Origin: Klenkia taihuensis
Lineage (GTDB): Bacteria > Actinomycetota > Actinomycetes > Mycobacteriales > Geodermatophilaceae
Direction of reading: 5' to 3'
Length of the DNA stretch: 64,000 nt
Assembly: GCF_900112525.1 (NCBI RefSeq)
Contig: NZ_FOMD01000001.1
Location: 434,001-498,000 of the forward strand
Within the stretch, counting starts at the first letter, position 1. Each line of letters opens with the position of its first letter. The translations under genes were made by a program, and so were the position numbers. Positions 32,860-41,711 of the stretch are shown here, piece after piece. The notes below the pieces were generated by a model that had not been told where the DNA came from, did no database searches, and worked only from the letters and a program-made list of their open reading frames with translations.

Positions 32860-34517
32860 GCCGGGCGGCGCTGCAGCGGCGGCAGGGCGAACCCGTCCGC
32901 GACGTGCGCGGCGAGCTCGAGGTACGCGGTGCGGGCAGGTGCGCCCACCCGGTCGAGGTCGATGAGCCCGCCGGTGACCAGGTGCGGGTCGTAGGGGATC
33001 TCGACCACCGCGCGGCACCGGGCGGCGAAGTGGTCGCGCACCATGCCCATGTCGACGTCGCCGGTGTTGGGCCGGACGCTGGAGATCACCGCGACGGAGC
33101 GCGCGACGAGCTCCTCGTGGCCGTGCGCGATCAGCCAGTCCAGGGTCTTGCTCGCCCGGCTGGCGCCGTCGACCGAGGGCGCGCCGACGACGACCAGCGA
33201 GTCGGCGATGGCCAGCGTCCCGGACATCGCCGAGTGCAGCAGGCCGGTGCCGGAGTCGGTGAGGATGATGTTGAAGTACCGCGCCAGGATGTCGGCGACG
33301 GTCGTGTACTCCTCCTCGCTGAAGGCCTCCGACAGCGCCGGGTCCTGGTCGCTGGCCAGCACCTGCAGCCGCCCGGCCAGCGACGTGAACGCCGAGACGT
33401 CGGTGAAGGAGCGGATGCGGTCCTTGGCTGCGAGCAGGTCGCGCACGGTCACGTCGGTGACGTTGGTGAGCCGCTCGGCCAGGGTCCCGGCGTCGGGGTT
33501 GGCGTCGACGGCGACCACCCGGTCACCGCGGTGGTGGGCCAGGGTCAGCCCGAGGCAGCAGGTGGTGGTGGTCTTGCCGATGCCGCCCTTGAGCGAGACG
33601 ACGGCGATGCGGTTGGAGCCGCGCACCGGCGTGGTCACCCGCTGCACCATCGCCCGGTGCTCGATCTCGGCCTGCGACAGCCCGGGGTTGTAGCTGCCAC
33701 CGGTGGCCTTGTGCACGAACCGGCGCCAACCCCGGGTGGGGGCCTCGGGCGCCTGGCGCAGCAGGGACTGCGAGGTCAGCGACGGCGGAGGAGTCGCCGG
33801 ACCACCGCCCGGACCGCCCTGTGCACCACCCTGCGGCGTCCAGGACGTGCTGCCCTGGCTGCCCCACCCGCCCGAGGGCTGCTGCCCCCACTGCTGCGGC
33901 TGCTGCGGGGCCTGCTGGGCGGGTGCCTGCTGGGTAGGTGCCTGCTGGGCAGGTGCCTGCTGGGCGGGCGGCTGCGGGGTCTGCTGCTGCTCCCACGGGC
34001 GGGCACCCGGCGGCGGCTCCCAGGCCCGGGGCTGCTCGGCCGGTGCCTGCCGGGCCTGGCCGCCCTGCTGGTCCCAGGACCGGTTGTCCCAGCTCTGCTG
34101 CTCCCACGTCGGGGGCTGCCCGACCGGCTGGTCGGCCGGCCGCCAGCTCGGCTCGCCACCCTGGTCGGCGGGCTGCGAGGGGGCCGGCGCGGGCTCGGCG
34201 GCCTGCCGGGCCTGGGCCTCCTGCTGCCAGGACGGCGGCTGCTGCCACGACGCGATGTGCTCGGCGGACTGCTGGTCCCAGGGCCGCTGGTCCTCGGGGA
34301 CGTTGGGCTGCTGCGCCGTCTGCTCCCAGGACCCCGCGCCGCCGTCCAGGCGGATCTCCCGGGTGCCGCCCTCGGGCGCCGGGCCCGACCAGCTGTCCAG
34401 CGCGGCCTGCCAGCGGTCGCCGTCGGTGCGGCGGCGCGCCTCGTCCGACGGCACCCCGGTGTCGGCGGGCGACCCCTCGGCGGGTGCGTCGGCGGGGTCG
34501 GTCGGGCGGTCTGGCAC
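32856..34517 (-). CDS. MinD/ParA-like ATPase with long Gln/Pro-rich N-terminal region
   Basis: The 553-residue protein has a disordered N-terminal half (about 1-285) rich in Gln, Pro and Trp, with short repeats of the APAQQ/APTQQ kind. A C-terminal deviant Walker A ATPase follows (KGGIGKTTTT, K310 and K315), with VAVDANPDAGTL and an LTDSGTG Walker B-like motif. This layout is typical of actinobacterial MinD-like or EspI-like proteins linked to secretion or polar positioning. The adjacent hydrolase is coupled by GTGA. GTG 34517 is the preferred start; longer frames run into unrelated sequence. Confidence 0.82.
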   Translation of the reverse strand: MPDRPTDPADAPAEGSPADTGVPSDEARRRTDGDRWQAALDSWSGPAPEGGTREIRLDGGAGSWEQTAQQPNVPEDQRPWDQQSAEHIASWQQPPSWQQEAQARQAAEPAPAPSQPADQGGEPSWRPADQPVGQPPTWEQQSWDNRSWDQQGGQARQAPAEQPRAWEPPPGARPWEQQQTPQPPAQQAPAQQAPTQQAPAQQAPQQPQQWGQQPSGGWGSQGSTSWTPQGGAQGGPGGGPATPPPSLTSQSLLRQAPEAPTRGWRRFVHKATGGSYNPGLSQAEIEHRAMVQRVTTPVRGSNRIAVVSLKGGIGKTTTTCCLGLTLAHHRGDRVVAVDANPDAGTLAERLTNVTDVTVRDLLAAKDRIRSFTDVSAFTSLAGRLQVLASDQDPALSEAFSEEEYTTVADILARYFNIILTDSGTGLLHSAMSGTLAIADSLVVVGAPSVDGASRASKTLDWLIAHGHEELVARSVAVISSVRPNTGDVDMGMVRDHFAARCRAVVEIPYDPHLVTGGLIDLDRVGAPARTAYLELAAHVADGFALPPLQRRPA

Positions 34518-34599
34518 GGATGGCCCCCATCGGGAGTCTGGGACGGAACCTGCAGGCCGGGGCCACGCTAGTGCAGGGTTGTGGCCCCGGCTCGTCCGA

Positions 34600-35274
34600 T
34601 CACCCCTGCGGGGGCAGTGCCAGCAGCCCGCGGACGACCTCGACGAGGTCGGCGCCGCTGACGTGCGGTTCGTCGAGCACCGGGGCGTGGCGACGCTCGG
34701 CCCGGGCGGCCCAGCCACCGGTCAGCCCGGCCCGCTGCGCGCCGTGCACGTCCCAGCCGTGGACGGCGACCAGGGCCAGGTCGGCCGGGACGACGTCGCA
34801 GACCCCCGCCGCCCACAGGTAGACCTCGGGCGCCGGCTTCCACGCCCGGATCGCCTGCGAGGACAGGGACCGCTCGACGAGGTGGTCCACCCCGCCCCGG
34901 GCGAGCCCGGCCTCGGCGACGCCGGGACCGCCGTGCGTGAGGGTGACGGCCCGGACGCCGGCCCCGGCCAGCAGATCGAGGGCGGGCCGGACGTCGGGGT
35001 GCGGCGCCAGGTCGCCGAACACGTCGGCCACCGCCGAGCGGGCCTCGTCGTCCAGGTCGGTCAGCTGGGCGAGTGCGGCGTCGAAGGAGTCGCGGAAGGA
35101 GCACCACGCCCCGGTCAGGGTGGCGGCGAACCCGGTGCCCAGGGTGCGGCCGAAGACGGTGCCGAAGAGCTCGGCGGGCACGCCGCGGTCGGCGAGCGCC
35201 GCGGCCACCGGCCCGACGTCGAGCAGCGTCTCCACGACGTCGAAGGCGACGACGGCCGGCCGGGTGCGGGTCAC
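34600..35274 (-). CDS. HAD-superfamily hydrolase, haloacid-dehalogenase type II
   Basis: The 224-residue HAD enzyme has motif I FDVVETLLDV (nucleophile Asp near 10), motif II threonine in AVTLTHGG, motif III lysine in AWKPAPEVY and motif IV VAVHGWDVHGAQRAGL, characteristic of the L-2-haloacid dehalogenase branch. Substrate is unknown. GTG 35274 overlaps the stop of the DedA gene, so the pair is an operon. Confidence 0.85.
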   Translation of the reverse strand: MTRTRPAVVAFDVVETLLDVGPVAAALADRGVPAELFGTVFGRTLGTGFAATLTGAWCSFRDSFDAALAQLTDLDDEARSAVADVFGDLAPHPDVRPALDLLAGAGVRAVTLTHGGPGVAEAGLARGGVDHLVERSLSSQAIRAWKPAPEVYLWAAGVCDVVPADLALVAVHGWDVHGAQRAGLTGGWAARAERRHAPVLDEPHVSGADLVEVVRGLLALPPQG

Positions 35275-35975
35275 CGGTCGTCCTCCTCCCGCCGCCGGTC
35301 GGCCTCCAGGATGCGGTCGGCCGCGCTGCGGTCGGGCTCGACGTCGCCCTGGGTGATCTTCTCCTTCACCGCGCGGTAGACGAACCAGGCGACGACCAGC
35401 ACGACGGCGGCGTAGATGACGTAGTCGAAGTACTGCAGGTAGTCGTTCACCACGTCGCCCAGGGCCACGCCCAGGCCGATGAGCAGCGAGTTCCAGATCA
35501 GCGACCCGGCGGTCGTGTAGGCCAGGAACTGCGCCCACGGCATCTTGACCACCCCGGCGGGCACCGACACGAAGCTGCGCACGATCGGCACCATGCGGCC
35601 GAAGAACACCGCCGGCCGGCCGTGCCGCTCGAACCACTCGAAGGTGCGGTCGACGTCCTCGGTCTTGACCAGCGGCAGCCGGTCCAGGAAGGCGTGCGAC
35701 CGGCGCGGGCCCAGCGAGCGGCCGACCTGGTAGAGCACGGCCGCGCCGAGCACCGACCCCAGGGTGGCGAAGAGGATCACCGGGACCAGCGCCATGCGCC
35801 CGTCGTTGATGAGCACCCCGGCGGCGCTGAGCACGACCTCGCTGGGGATGGGCGGGACGACCGTCTCGATGAAGATGGTCATCCCCACGCCCACCGGGCC
35901 CAGGGTCTCGATCAGGTCGAGCAGGAACCCGGTGATGCCACCCTGGTCGGACGAGGTCGCGGCGAGGACGGACAT
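35271..35975 (-). CDS. DedA-family membrane protein (first of two)
   Basis: The 234-residue protein has about five membrane segments, with the DedA/SNARE-associated motifs FIETVVPPIPSEVVLSAAG (about 33-51), FFGRMVPIVRSFVSVPAG (about 126-143) and a conserved G...W segment. Family members are lipid scramblases or flippases for undecaprenyl phosphate or phospholipid. ATG 35975 precedes the divergent amidohydrolase by 34 bases. Confidence 0.88.
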   Translation of the reverse strand: MSVLAATSSDQGGITGFLLDLIETLGPVGVGMTIFIETVVPPIPSEVVLSAAGVLINDGRMALVPVILFATLGSVLGAAVLYQVGRSLGPRRSHAFLDRLPLVKTEDVDRTFEWFERHGRPAVFFGRMVPIVRSFVSVPAGVVKMPWAQFLAYTTAGSLIWNSLLIGLGVALGDVVNDYLQYFDYVIYAAVVLVVAWFVYRAVKEKITQGDVEPDRSAADRILEADRRREEDDR

Positions 35976-36009
35976 GCGCCCACGGTATCGGCGGCTAGCG
36001 TCCGGGGGC

Positions 36010-37299
36010 ATGGCGCACCGATTCACCGCCCGGGCCGTCGTCGTCGGCGACCGGGCCGGCACCGTCGTCCCCGATGCCGTGCTCGACGTCGAGGACGGGC
36101 TGATCAGCTGGGTCGGGCCCGCCGGCGAGGCGCCCGCGTCGGACGCCGAGGGGACCCGGCTGCCCGGGGTGCTGGTGCCCGGCATGGTGAACACGCACTC
36201 GCACGCGCCGATGGTGCTGTTCCGCGGCCAGGGCGAGGGACTGCCGCTGGACCGCTGGCTGCGCGAGGTCATGTGGCCCCGCGAGGCCCGGCTGACCCCC
36301 GAGGACATCGAGGTCGCGATGACCGCGGCGTCGGCGGAGATGCTGCGGCACGGCGTCACCACCAGCGTGGAGATGTACTTCCAGCCCGAGCGGCTGGCCG
36401 CCGCGGTGCGCACCACCGGTGCCCGGGCGGTGGTGGCCAACCCGCTGATCGGGCTGCCCGGGTTCGGCACCTTCGACGAGCAGCTGGCCACCGCGGTCGG
36501 GCTCGCGGCGTCCTCGGACGAGCAGGTGGAGTTCGGCATCGGCCCGCACTCGGCCTACACCGTGCCGCTGCCCGTGCTCCGGGACGCCGGGGCCGCCGCC
36601 CGCGAGCACGGCCTGCTGCTCACCGTGCACGTCGCCGAGACCGCCACCGAGGGCGATGACCTGCTCACCGAGCACGGGGTGTCGGTGCCGCAGCTGCTCG
36701 CCGCCCACGACGTCCTCGGCGGCCGGGTGATCGGCGCGCACTGCGTGCACATGGACGACGCCGACCTCGAGATCTGGCGGGAGCACGACGTCGCCGTCGC
36801 GCACTGCCCGGGCTCCAACACCAAGCTGGCCAGCGGGACGGCGCGCCTGCGCGACATGCTCGACCGCGGCATCCGGGTCGGGATCGGCACCGACGGCCCG
36901 GCGTCCAACGACAACCTCGACCTGTTCGAGGACCTCCGGCTGGCCGCGCAGCTGGCCCGCCTGCGGGAGCGCGACGCCCTCGCCCTGACCGCGCCCGAGG
37001 CGTTCTGGCTGGCCACGGGCGCGGCGGCCGCGGCGATCGACCGGCCCGACCTCGGTCAGCTGGAGGTGGGCCGCCGGGCCGACCTGGTGCACGTGGACGC
37101 CGACGACATCGCCTTCACCCCGGTCGGCGACCTCACCGACCTGGTCACCCACCTGGTCTGGTCGGTCGGCTCGCGGCACGTCCGCGACACCTGGGTCGCC
37201 GGCCGCCAGGTCGTCCGCGACGGCGTCTCCACCACCGTGGACGAGGCGGAGCTGCGCGCCCAGGTGCAGGAGCGCGGCCTCCGCCTGGCCCGCGGCTAG
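36010..37299 (+). CDS. Amidohydrolase of the chlorohydrolase / MTA-SAH deaminase family
   Basis: The 429-residue metal-dependent TIM-barrel deaminase has NTHSH (61-65), HVAET, HCVH and GTDGPASNDNLD, the metal-ligand and catalytic set of S-adenosylhomocysteine/methylthioadenosine deaminases and related TRZ/ATZ enzymes. It probably deaminates a purine-derived compound. ATG 36010 is close to GGGGG. It shares its TAG with the convergent metallo-beta-lactamase-fold gene in a CTAG. Confidence 0.88.
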   Translation: MAHRFTARAVVVGDRAGTVVPDAVLDVEDGLISWVGPAGEAPASDAEGTRLPGVLVPGMVNTHSHAPMVLFRGQGEGLPLDRWLREVMWPREARLTPEDIEVAMTAASAEMLRHGVTTSVEMYFQPERLAAAVRTTGARAVVANPLIGLPGFGTFDEQLATAVGLAASSDEQVEFGIGPHSAYTVPLPVLRDAGAAAREHGLLLTVHVAETATEGDDLLTEHGVSVPQLLAAHDVLGGRVIGAHCVHMDDADLEIWREHDVAVAHCPGSNTKLASGTARLRDMLDRGIRVGIGTDGPASNDNLDLFEDLRLAAQLARLRERDALALTAPEAFWLATGAAAAAIDRPDLGQLEVGRRADLVHVDADDIAFTPVGDLTDLVTHLVWSVGSRHVRDTWVAGRQVVRDGVSTTVDEAELRAQVQERGLRLARG

Positions 37300-38093
37300 G
37301 GCGCCAGCGACACCGTCTGGCCGCGGACGACGGTGCGCAGCGTCCCGGGCAGCCGGCGGCGGGCGACCTCCTGGACGACGGTGCCCAGCGGGTCCTTGAA
37401 CAGGCCGTAGTCGTCGTAGTGCACCGGCACGGTGACCCCGGGCCGCAGCAGCTCGACCAGGTCGGCGCCCTGCCGGCCGTCCATGGTGACCAGGAACGGG
37501 CCGAGCTTCGTGCCGCCGAGGTGCGGCACCAGCGCGTCCAGCGGGCCGCACCGCTCCAGCACCTGGGCCAGCGCGGGGCGGAACAGGGTGTCGCCGGTGA
37601 CGTAGCCGCGCCAGCGCACCTCGCCGTCCCGCACCAGCTCCAGCACGCTGCCCATCACCTGCGGCAGCAGCCGGGCCAGCGGGCCCGGGCCGTGCACGCC
37701 GGGCACCGAGGTGACCCGGACGACGACGCCGTCCCGCTCGACGGTGGTGGTCTGCCACGGCCGGAGGTCCTCGGTGGCGGTGAACCCGCGGTCGGCCAGG
37801 CAGCGGGAGGCCTCCGGCGTGGTCAGCACCCGCGACGGCTTCGGCAGGCCGCGGGTGGCCCGGCGGTCCCAGTGGTCGCCGTGCATGTGCGAGAGCAGGA
37901 CGGCGTCGAGCTCGGGCAGGTCGTCGGGCTGCAGGGCCGGGTCGGTGAGCCGCCGGCTGGACAGGCCGTAGCCGAGGCGGGCGCGCTCGCCGCGGTGCAG
38001 GAAGTTGGGGTCGGTGAGGAGGGTGACCGGGCCGAGCCGGAGCAGGGTGGTCGCCGTCCCGCCGAAGGTGAGGGTGACGTCGTCGGGGGGCAC
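37296..38093 (-). CDS. Metallo-beta-lactamase-fold hydrolase (UlaG/PhnP-like)
   Basis: The 265-residue beta-lactamase-fold protein has the metal motif SHMHGDHWD (about 68-76), a GYVTGDTLF segment and a C-terminal VPVHYDDY. It belongs to the L-ascorbate-6-phosphate-lactonase-like (UlaG) or N-acyl-phosphatidylethanolamine phospholipase D (NAPE-PLD)-like branch. Substrate is unclear. It overlaps the amidohydrolase stop by four bases, with no space for a terminator. Confidence 0.85.
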   Translation of the reverse strand: MPPDDVTLTFGGTATTLLRLGPVTLLTDPNFLHRGERARLGYGLSSRRLTDPALQPDDLPELDAVLLSHMHGDHWDRRATRGLPKPSRVLTTPEASRCLADRGFTATEDLRPWQTTTVERDGVVVRVTSVPGVHGPGPLARLLPQVMGSVLELVRDGEVRWRGYVTGDTLFRPALAQVLERCGPLDALVPHLGGTKLGPFLVTMDGRQGADLVELLRPGVTVPVHYDDYGLFKDPLGTVVQEVARRRLPGTLRTVVRGQTVSLAP

Positions 38094-38103
38094 CCCCGAC
38101 CCC

Positions 38104-38607
38104 CTACCCCGCTGCGCGCCGGTCCATGAGTGCCGGCAGCTGCGCGACCAGGCCGGCGCAGGCCGCCTCGACCTGCCGGTACACGGTGGTGAAGCCCTCG
38201 GCCCCGCCGCCGTAGGGGTCCGGGACGGACTGGTCCGGCTCGCCGTCGGGGTCGAAGTCGCGCAGCAGCACCACCTGCGGGTGCGGCCGGTCGCCGACCA
38301 TGTCCAGCAGGTCGTCGCGGTTCGAGCGGTCCATGGCCACCAGCAGGTCGAACTCCCCGACCCGCCGCGCGGTCATCTGCTGTGCGACGTGCCGGCTGGG
38401 GTCCAGGCCGTGCTCGGCCAGGACGGCGGCCGACCCGGGGTCCATCGGCCCGCCCACGTGCCAGGGGCCGGTGCCGGCCGAGGTGACGACGACGTCCAGC
38501 CCCTCGGCCTCGACCATCCCCCGCAGCACCACCTCGGCGATCGGGGAGCGGCAGATGTTGCCCAGGCAGACCATCGAGACGCGGTAGGGACCGGTAGCCG
38601 TGCTCAC
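38104..38607 (-). CDS. Low-molecular-weight protein tyrosine phosphatase
   Basis: The 167-residue phosphatase has the P-loop CLGNICRS (C14, R20) and the general-acid loop DPYGGG near 137, diagnostic for the family. It dephosphorylates phosphotyrosine proteins; the partner kinase is not in the window. GTG 38607 gives the usual short N-terminus. It is ten bases from the upstream metallo-hydrolase gene, likely one transcript, and divergent from tldD. Confidence 0.92.
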   Translation of the reverse strand: MSTATGPYRVSMVCLGNICRSPIAEVVLRGMVEAEGLDVVVTSAGTGPWHVGGPMDPGSAAVLAEHGLDPSRHVAQQMTARRVGEFDLLVAMDRSNRDDLLDMVGDRPHPQVVLLRDFDPDGEPDQSVPDPYGGGAEGFTTVYRQVEAACAGLVAQLPALMDRRAAG

Positions 38608-38650
38608 GAACTCCAGTGTCCCCGTCGCCCCCGACTGGTAGGAAGGACAG

Positions 38651-40165
38651 GTGGCAGAACCCCGTTCCGTGGACGCGTCGTTCCTGGCCCTCCCGCTGTC
38701 CGCGCTCACCGACGCCGCGCTCACCCGCGCCGTCGACCTGGGCTGCGAGCACGCCGACATCCGGGTCGAGCGCATCCGCACCCAGACCATCCGGCTGCGC
38801 GACGCCCGGGTCGAGGCAGCCGCCGACGGCGAGGACCTCGGCCTGGCCGTCCGGGTCGTGCACGAGGGCACGTGGGGGTTCGCCGCCGGCGTCGTCCTCA
38901 CCGCGGCCGAGGCGGTCCGGCTGGCCGAGGAGGCCGTCGCCGTCGCCCAGGTCTCCGCGGCGCTGAACACCGACCGCGTGGAGCTCGCCCCCGAGCCGGC
39001 CTACCCCGACGCCGAGTGGGTGTCGGCCTACGACGTCGACCCCTTCGAGGTCCCCGAGGCCGAGAAGACCGGCCTGATGGTCGAGCTGTCCGAGCAGCTG
39101 CTGGCCGCCGACGGCGTGGAGCACGTGCAGTCCGACGTCATGCACGTCAAGGAGCAGAAGTACTACGCCGACACCGCCGGCACCCGCACCCGCCAGCAGC
39201 GGGTGCGCATCCACCCGACCTTCACCGCGCTCACCGTCGACCGGGTCACCGGCGGGTTCGAGTCGATGCGCACGCTGGCCCCGCCGGCCGGCCGCGGCTG
39301 GGAGTACCTCACCGGCACCGGTTGGGACTGGCGCGGCGAGCTGGCCGAGATCCCCGAGCACCTGCGGGAGAGGACCAAGGCGCCCTCGGTCGAGCCGGGC
39401 CGCTACGACCTGGTCGTCGACCCCTCCAACCTGTTCCTCACCATCCACGAGTCGATCGGCCACGCCACCGAGCTCGACCGCGCGCTGGGCTACGAGGCCG
39501 CCTACGCCGGCACCTCGTTCGCCACCGTCGACAAGCTCGGCAGCCTGCAGTACGGCTCGTCGCTGATGAACGTCACCGGCGACCGCACGGCCGAGCACGG
39601 CCTGTCCACCATCGGCTGGGACGACGAGGGCGTCGCCGGCCAGCAGTGGGACATCGTCTCCGACGGCGTGCTGGTCGGGTACCAGGTCGACCGCAACATG
39701 GCCCGGCTGCGCGGGATGGGCCGCTCCAACGGCTGCGCATTCGCCGACTCCGCCGGCCACGTGCCGGTGCAGCGGATGGCCAACGTGTCGCTGCAGCCCG
39801 CCCCCGACGGGCCGAGCACCGAGGAGATCATCTCCGGCGTCGAGCGCGGCATCTACGTCGTCGGCGACAAGAGCTGGTCGATCGACATGCAGCGCTACAA
39901 CTTCCAGTTCACCGGTCAGCGGTTCTACCGGATCGAGGGCGGGAAGCTGGCCGGGCAGGTCAAGGACGTCGCCTACCAGGCCACCACCACCGACTTCTGG
40001 GGCTCGATGAGCCGGGTCGGCGGCCCGCAGACCTACGTCCTGGGCGGCGCCTTCAACTGCGGCAAGGCCCAGCCGGGGCAGGTCGCCCCGGTCAGCCACG
40101 GCTGCCCGAGCGCCCTCTTCGAGGGCACGACCATCCTCAACACGGTGCAGGAGGGCGGCCAGTGA
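38651..40165 (+). CDS. tldD: TldD-type metalloprotease subunit
   Basis: The 504-residue TldD/PmbA protein has the zinc motif HESIGH (H266, E267, H271) preceded by LTI, followed by ELDRALGYEAAYAGTSF. TldD with TldE forms a heterodimeric protease that trims unfolded or modified peptides such as microcin B17. The Zn ligands are intact. RBS GGAAGGA lies near GTG 38651. Overlaps pmbA by GTGA. Confidence 0.93.
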   Translation: MAEPRSVDASFLALPLSALTDAALTRAVDLGCEHADIRVERIRTQTIRLRDARVEAAADGEDLGLAVRVVHEGTWGFAAGVVLTAAEAVRLAEEAVAVAQVSAALNTDRVELAPEPAYPDAEWVSAYDVDPFEVPEAEKTGLMVELSEQLLAADGVEHVQSDVMHVKEQKYYADTAGTRTRQQRVRIHPTFTALTVDRVTGGFESMRTLAPPAGRGWEYLTGTGWDWRGELAEIPEHLRERTKAPSVEPGRYDLVVDPSNLFLTIHESIGHATELDRALGYEAAYAGTSFATVDKLGSLQYGSSLMNVTGDRTAEHGLSTIGWDDEGVAGQQWDIVSDGVLVGYQVDRNMARLRGMGRSNGCAFADSAGHVPVQRMANVSLQPAPDGPSTEEIISGVERGIYVVGDKSWSIDMQRYNFQFTGQRFYRIEGGKLAGQVKDVAYQATTTDFWGSMSRVGGPQTYVLGGAFNCGKAQPGQVAPVSHGCPSALFEGTTILNTVQEGGQ

Positions 40166-41574
40166 GCGCTCAGTCGAAGTCGCAGACCGGTCAGCAGATC
40201 GTCGAGGCCGCGCTCGCCGCCTCCACCGCCGACGGGGCCGTGGCCTACGTCGTCGACAGCTCCGAGGCCAACCTGCGCTGGGCGAGCAACAGCCTGACCA
40301 CCAACGGCGCGATGCGCTCGCGCCAGGTCGTCGTCATCAGCTTCGTCGACGGCGGCGCCGGCATGGCCGCCGGCACCGTCGCCCGCACCGGGACGCCGGA
40401 CGTCGCCGAGCTGGTCGCCGCCAGCGAGCAGGCCGCCCGCGACGCCGGGCCCGCCGAGGACGCGGTGCCGCTGATCGGCCCCGGCGACCCGATGGCCCCG
40501 GTGTCCACCGGCGACTGGGACGCCGACCCGGCCACGACGTCCATCGAGGTGTTCCGCGACGTCGCCCCGGCGCTGGGCCAGGCCTTCGGGGAGGCCGGCG
40601 GGCGCGACGAGCTGCTGTTCGGGTTCGCCGAGCACCAGATGTCCACCACCTGGCTGGGCACCTCCACCGGCCTGCGGCTGCGGCACGACCAGCCCACTGG
40701 CCGGGTGGAGCTCAACGGCAAGAGCCGCGACTTCGGCCGCTCCGTGTGGGCCGGCGTCGGCACCCGCGACTTCACCGACGTCTCGATCGAGGCGCTGGCC
40801 GCCGACGTGCAGCGCAAGATGGCCTGGTCGCAGCGCCGGGTCGACCTGCCCGCCGGCCGGTACGAGACGCTGCTGCCGCCGTCCGCCGTCAGCGACCTGA
40901 TGATCTACGCCTACTGGACGATGGAGGCCCGCGACGCCGACGAGGGCCGCAACGTCTACGCCCGGCCCGGGGGCGGCAACCGCATCGGCGACCGCATCTG
41001 CGGGCTGCCGCTGACCCTGCGCAGCGACCCGGCCGAGCCGGGCCTGGAGTGCGCGCCGTTCCAGGTGGTCGGCGGGTCCTCCGGGGCGGCGTCGGTGTTC
41101 GACAACGGCATGGCCACCCCGGCCACCGACTGGATCTCCGGCGGCGTGCTGACCAACCTCGTCCGGCCGCGGGCGTGGGCGCTGCAGCAGACCGCCCCCG
41201 CCGTCGCCGCGCTGGACAACATCGTGCTCAGCGACCCGGGCGCCACCGCGACCACCGACGAGATGATCGCCTCGACGCAGCGCGGCCTGCTGCTGACCAC
41301 GCTCTGGTACATCCGCGAGGTCGACCCGCAGACGCTGCTGCTCACCGGGCTCACCCGCGACGGCGTCTTCCTGGTCGAGGACGGCGAGGTCACCGGCGCG
41401 GTGAACAACTTCCGGTTCAACGAGTCGCCGGTGTCGCTGCTGGGCCGGGCCACCCAGGCCTCGGTCACCGAGCGCACCCTGCCGCGGGAGTGGAACGACT
41501 GGTTCACCCGCGCGGCCATGCCGATGCTGCGGGTGCCGGACTTCAACATGAGCTCGGTCTCGCCGGCGAGCTGA
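40162..41574 (+). CDS. pmbA: TldE/PmbA-type metalloprotease subunit
   Basis: The 470-residue partner of TldD lacks the HExxxH zinc motif, as expected for the non-catalytic TldE/PmbA subunit. It has the C-terminal YIREVDPQTLLLTGLTRDGVFLVEDG..GAVNNFRFNESP block of the family. Coupled to tldD. It may help mature peptides in general; a role in mycofactocin, whose genes are 17 kb away, would be speculation. Confidence 0.92.
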   Translation: MSAQSKSQTGQQIVEAALAASTADGAVAYVVDSSEANLRWASNSLTTNGAMRSRQVVVISFVDGGAGMAAGTVARTGTPDVAELVAASEQAARDAGPAEDAVPLIGPGDPMAPVSTGDWDADPATTSIEVFRDVAPALGQAFGEAGGRDELLFGFAEHQMSTTWLGTSTGLRLRHDQPTGRVELNGKSRDFGRSVWAGVGTRDFTDVSIEALAADVQRKMAWSQRRVDLPAGRYETLLPPSAVSDLMIYAYWTMEARDADEGRNVYARPGGGNRIGDRICGLPLTLRSDPAEPGLECAPFQVVGGSSGAASVFDNGMATPATDWISGGVLTNLVRPRAWALQQTAPAVAALDNIVLSDPGATATTDEMIASTQRGLLLTTLWYIREVDPQTLLLTGLTRDGVFLVEDGEVTGAVNNFRFNESPVSLLGRATQASVTERTLPREWNDWFTRAAMPMLRVPDFNMSSVSPAS

Positions 41575-41611
41575 TCCCGGTCGGGCCCGGCGCGGGGGTG
41601 GGTACCCTCGT

Positions 41612-41687
41612 CGCCGGGCCGTGACTGGCGCACAGGTGGTCCACCACCGGGGAGCGGCTCCGACGTGACCGCCGCGCGCCTGGGCAC
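41612..41687 (+). ncRNA. ZTP (pfl) riboswitch upstream of glyA
   Basis: The leader contains the conserved segments of the ZTP riboswitch in order: CCGTGACTGGCGCACAGGTG (41619-41638), CCACCGGGGAGCGG (41644-41657) and CCGCGCGCCTGGGCA (41672-41686). These form the pseudoknotted ZTP/ZMP pocket. glyA is a classic target. Only 25 bases separate the aptamer from the ATG, holding the GGAGGAG RBS (41700-41706), so control at translation start is more likely than a terminator switch. Confidence 0.9.
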
Positions 41688-41711
41688 CGAGCCATCCACG
41701 GAGGAGCCCCG

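Noticed and set aside
33900-33970. Short tandem repeats in the MinD-like gene as a CRISPR or mobile element
   Set aside because: They encode APAQQ-like residues in frame within a disordered protein region and are not separated by unique spacers.
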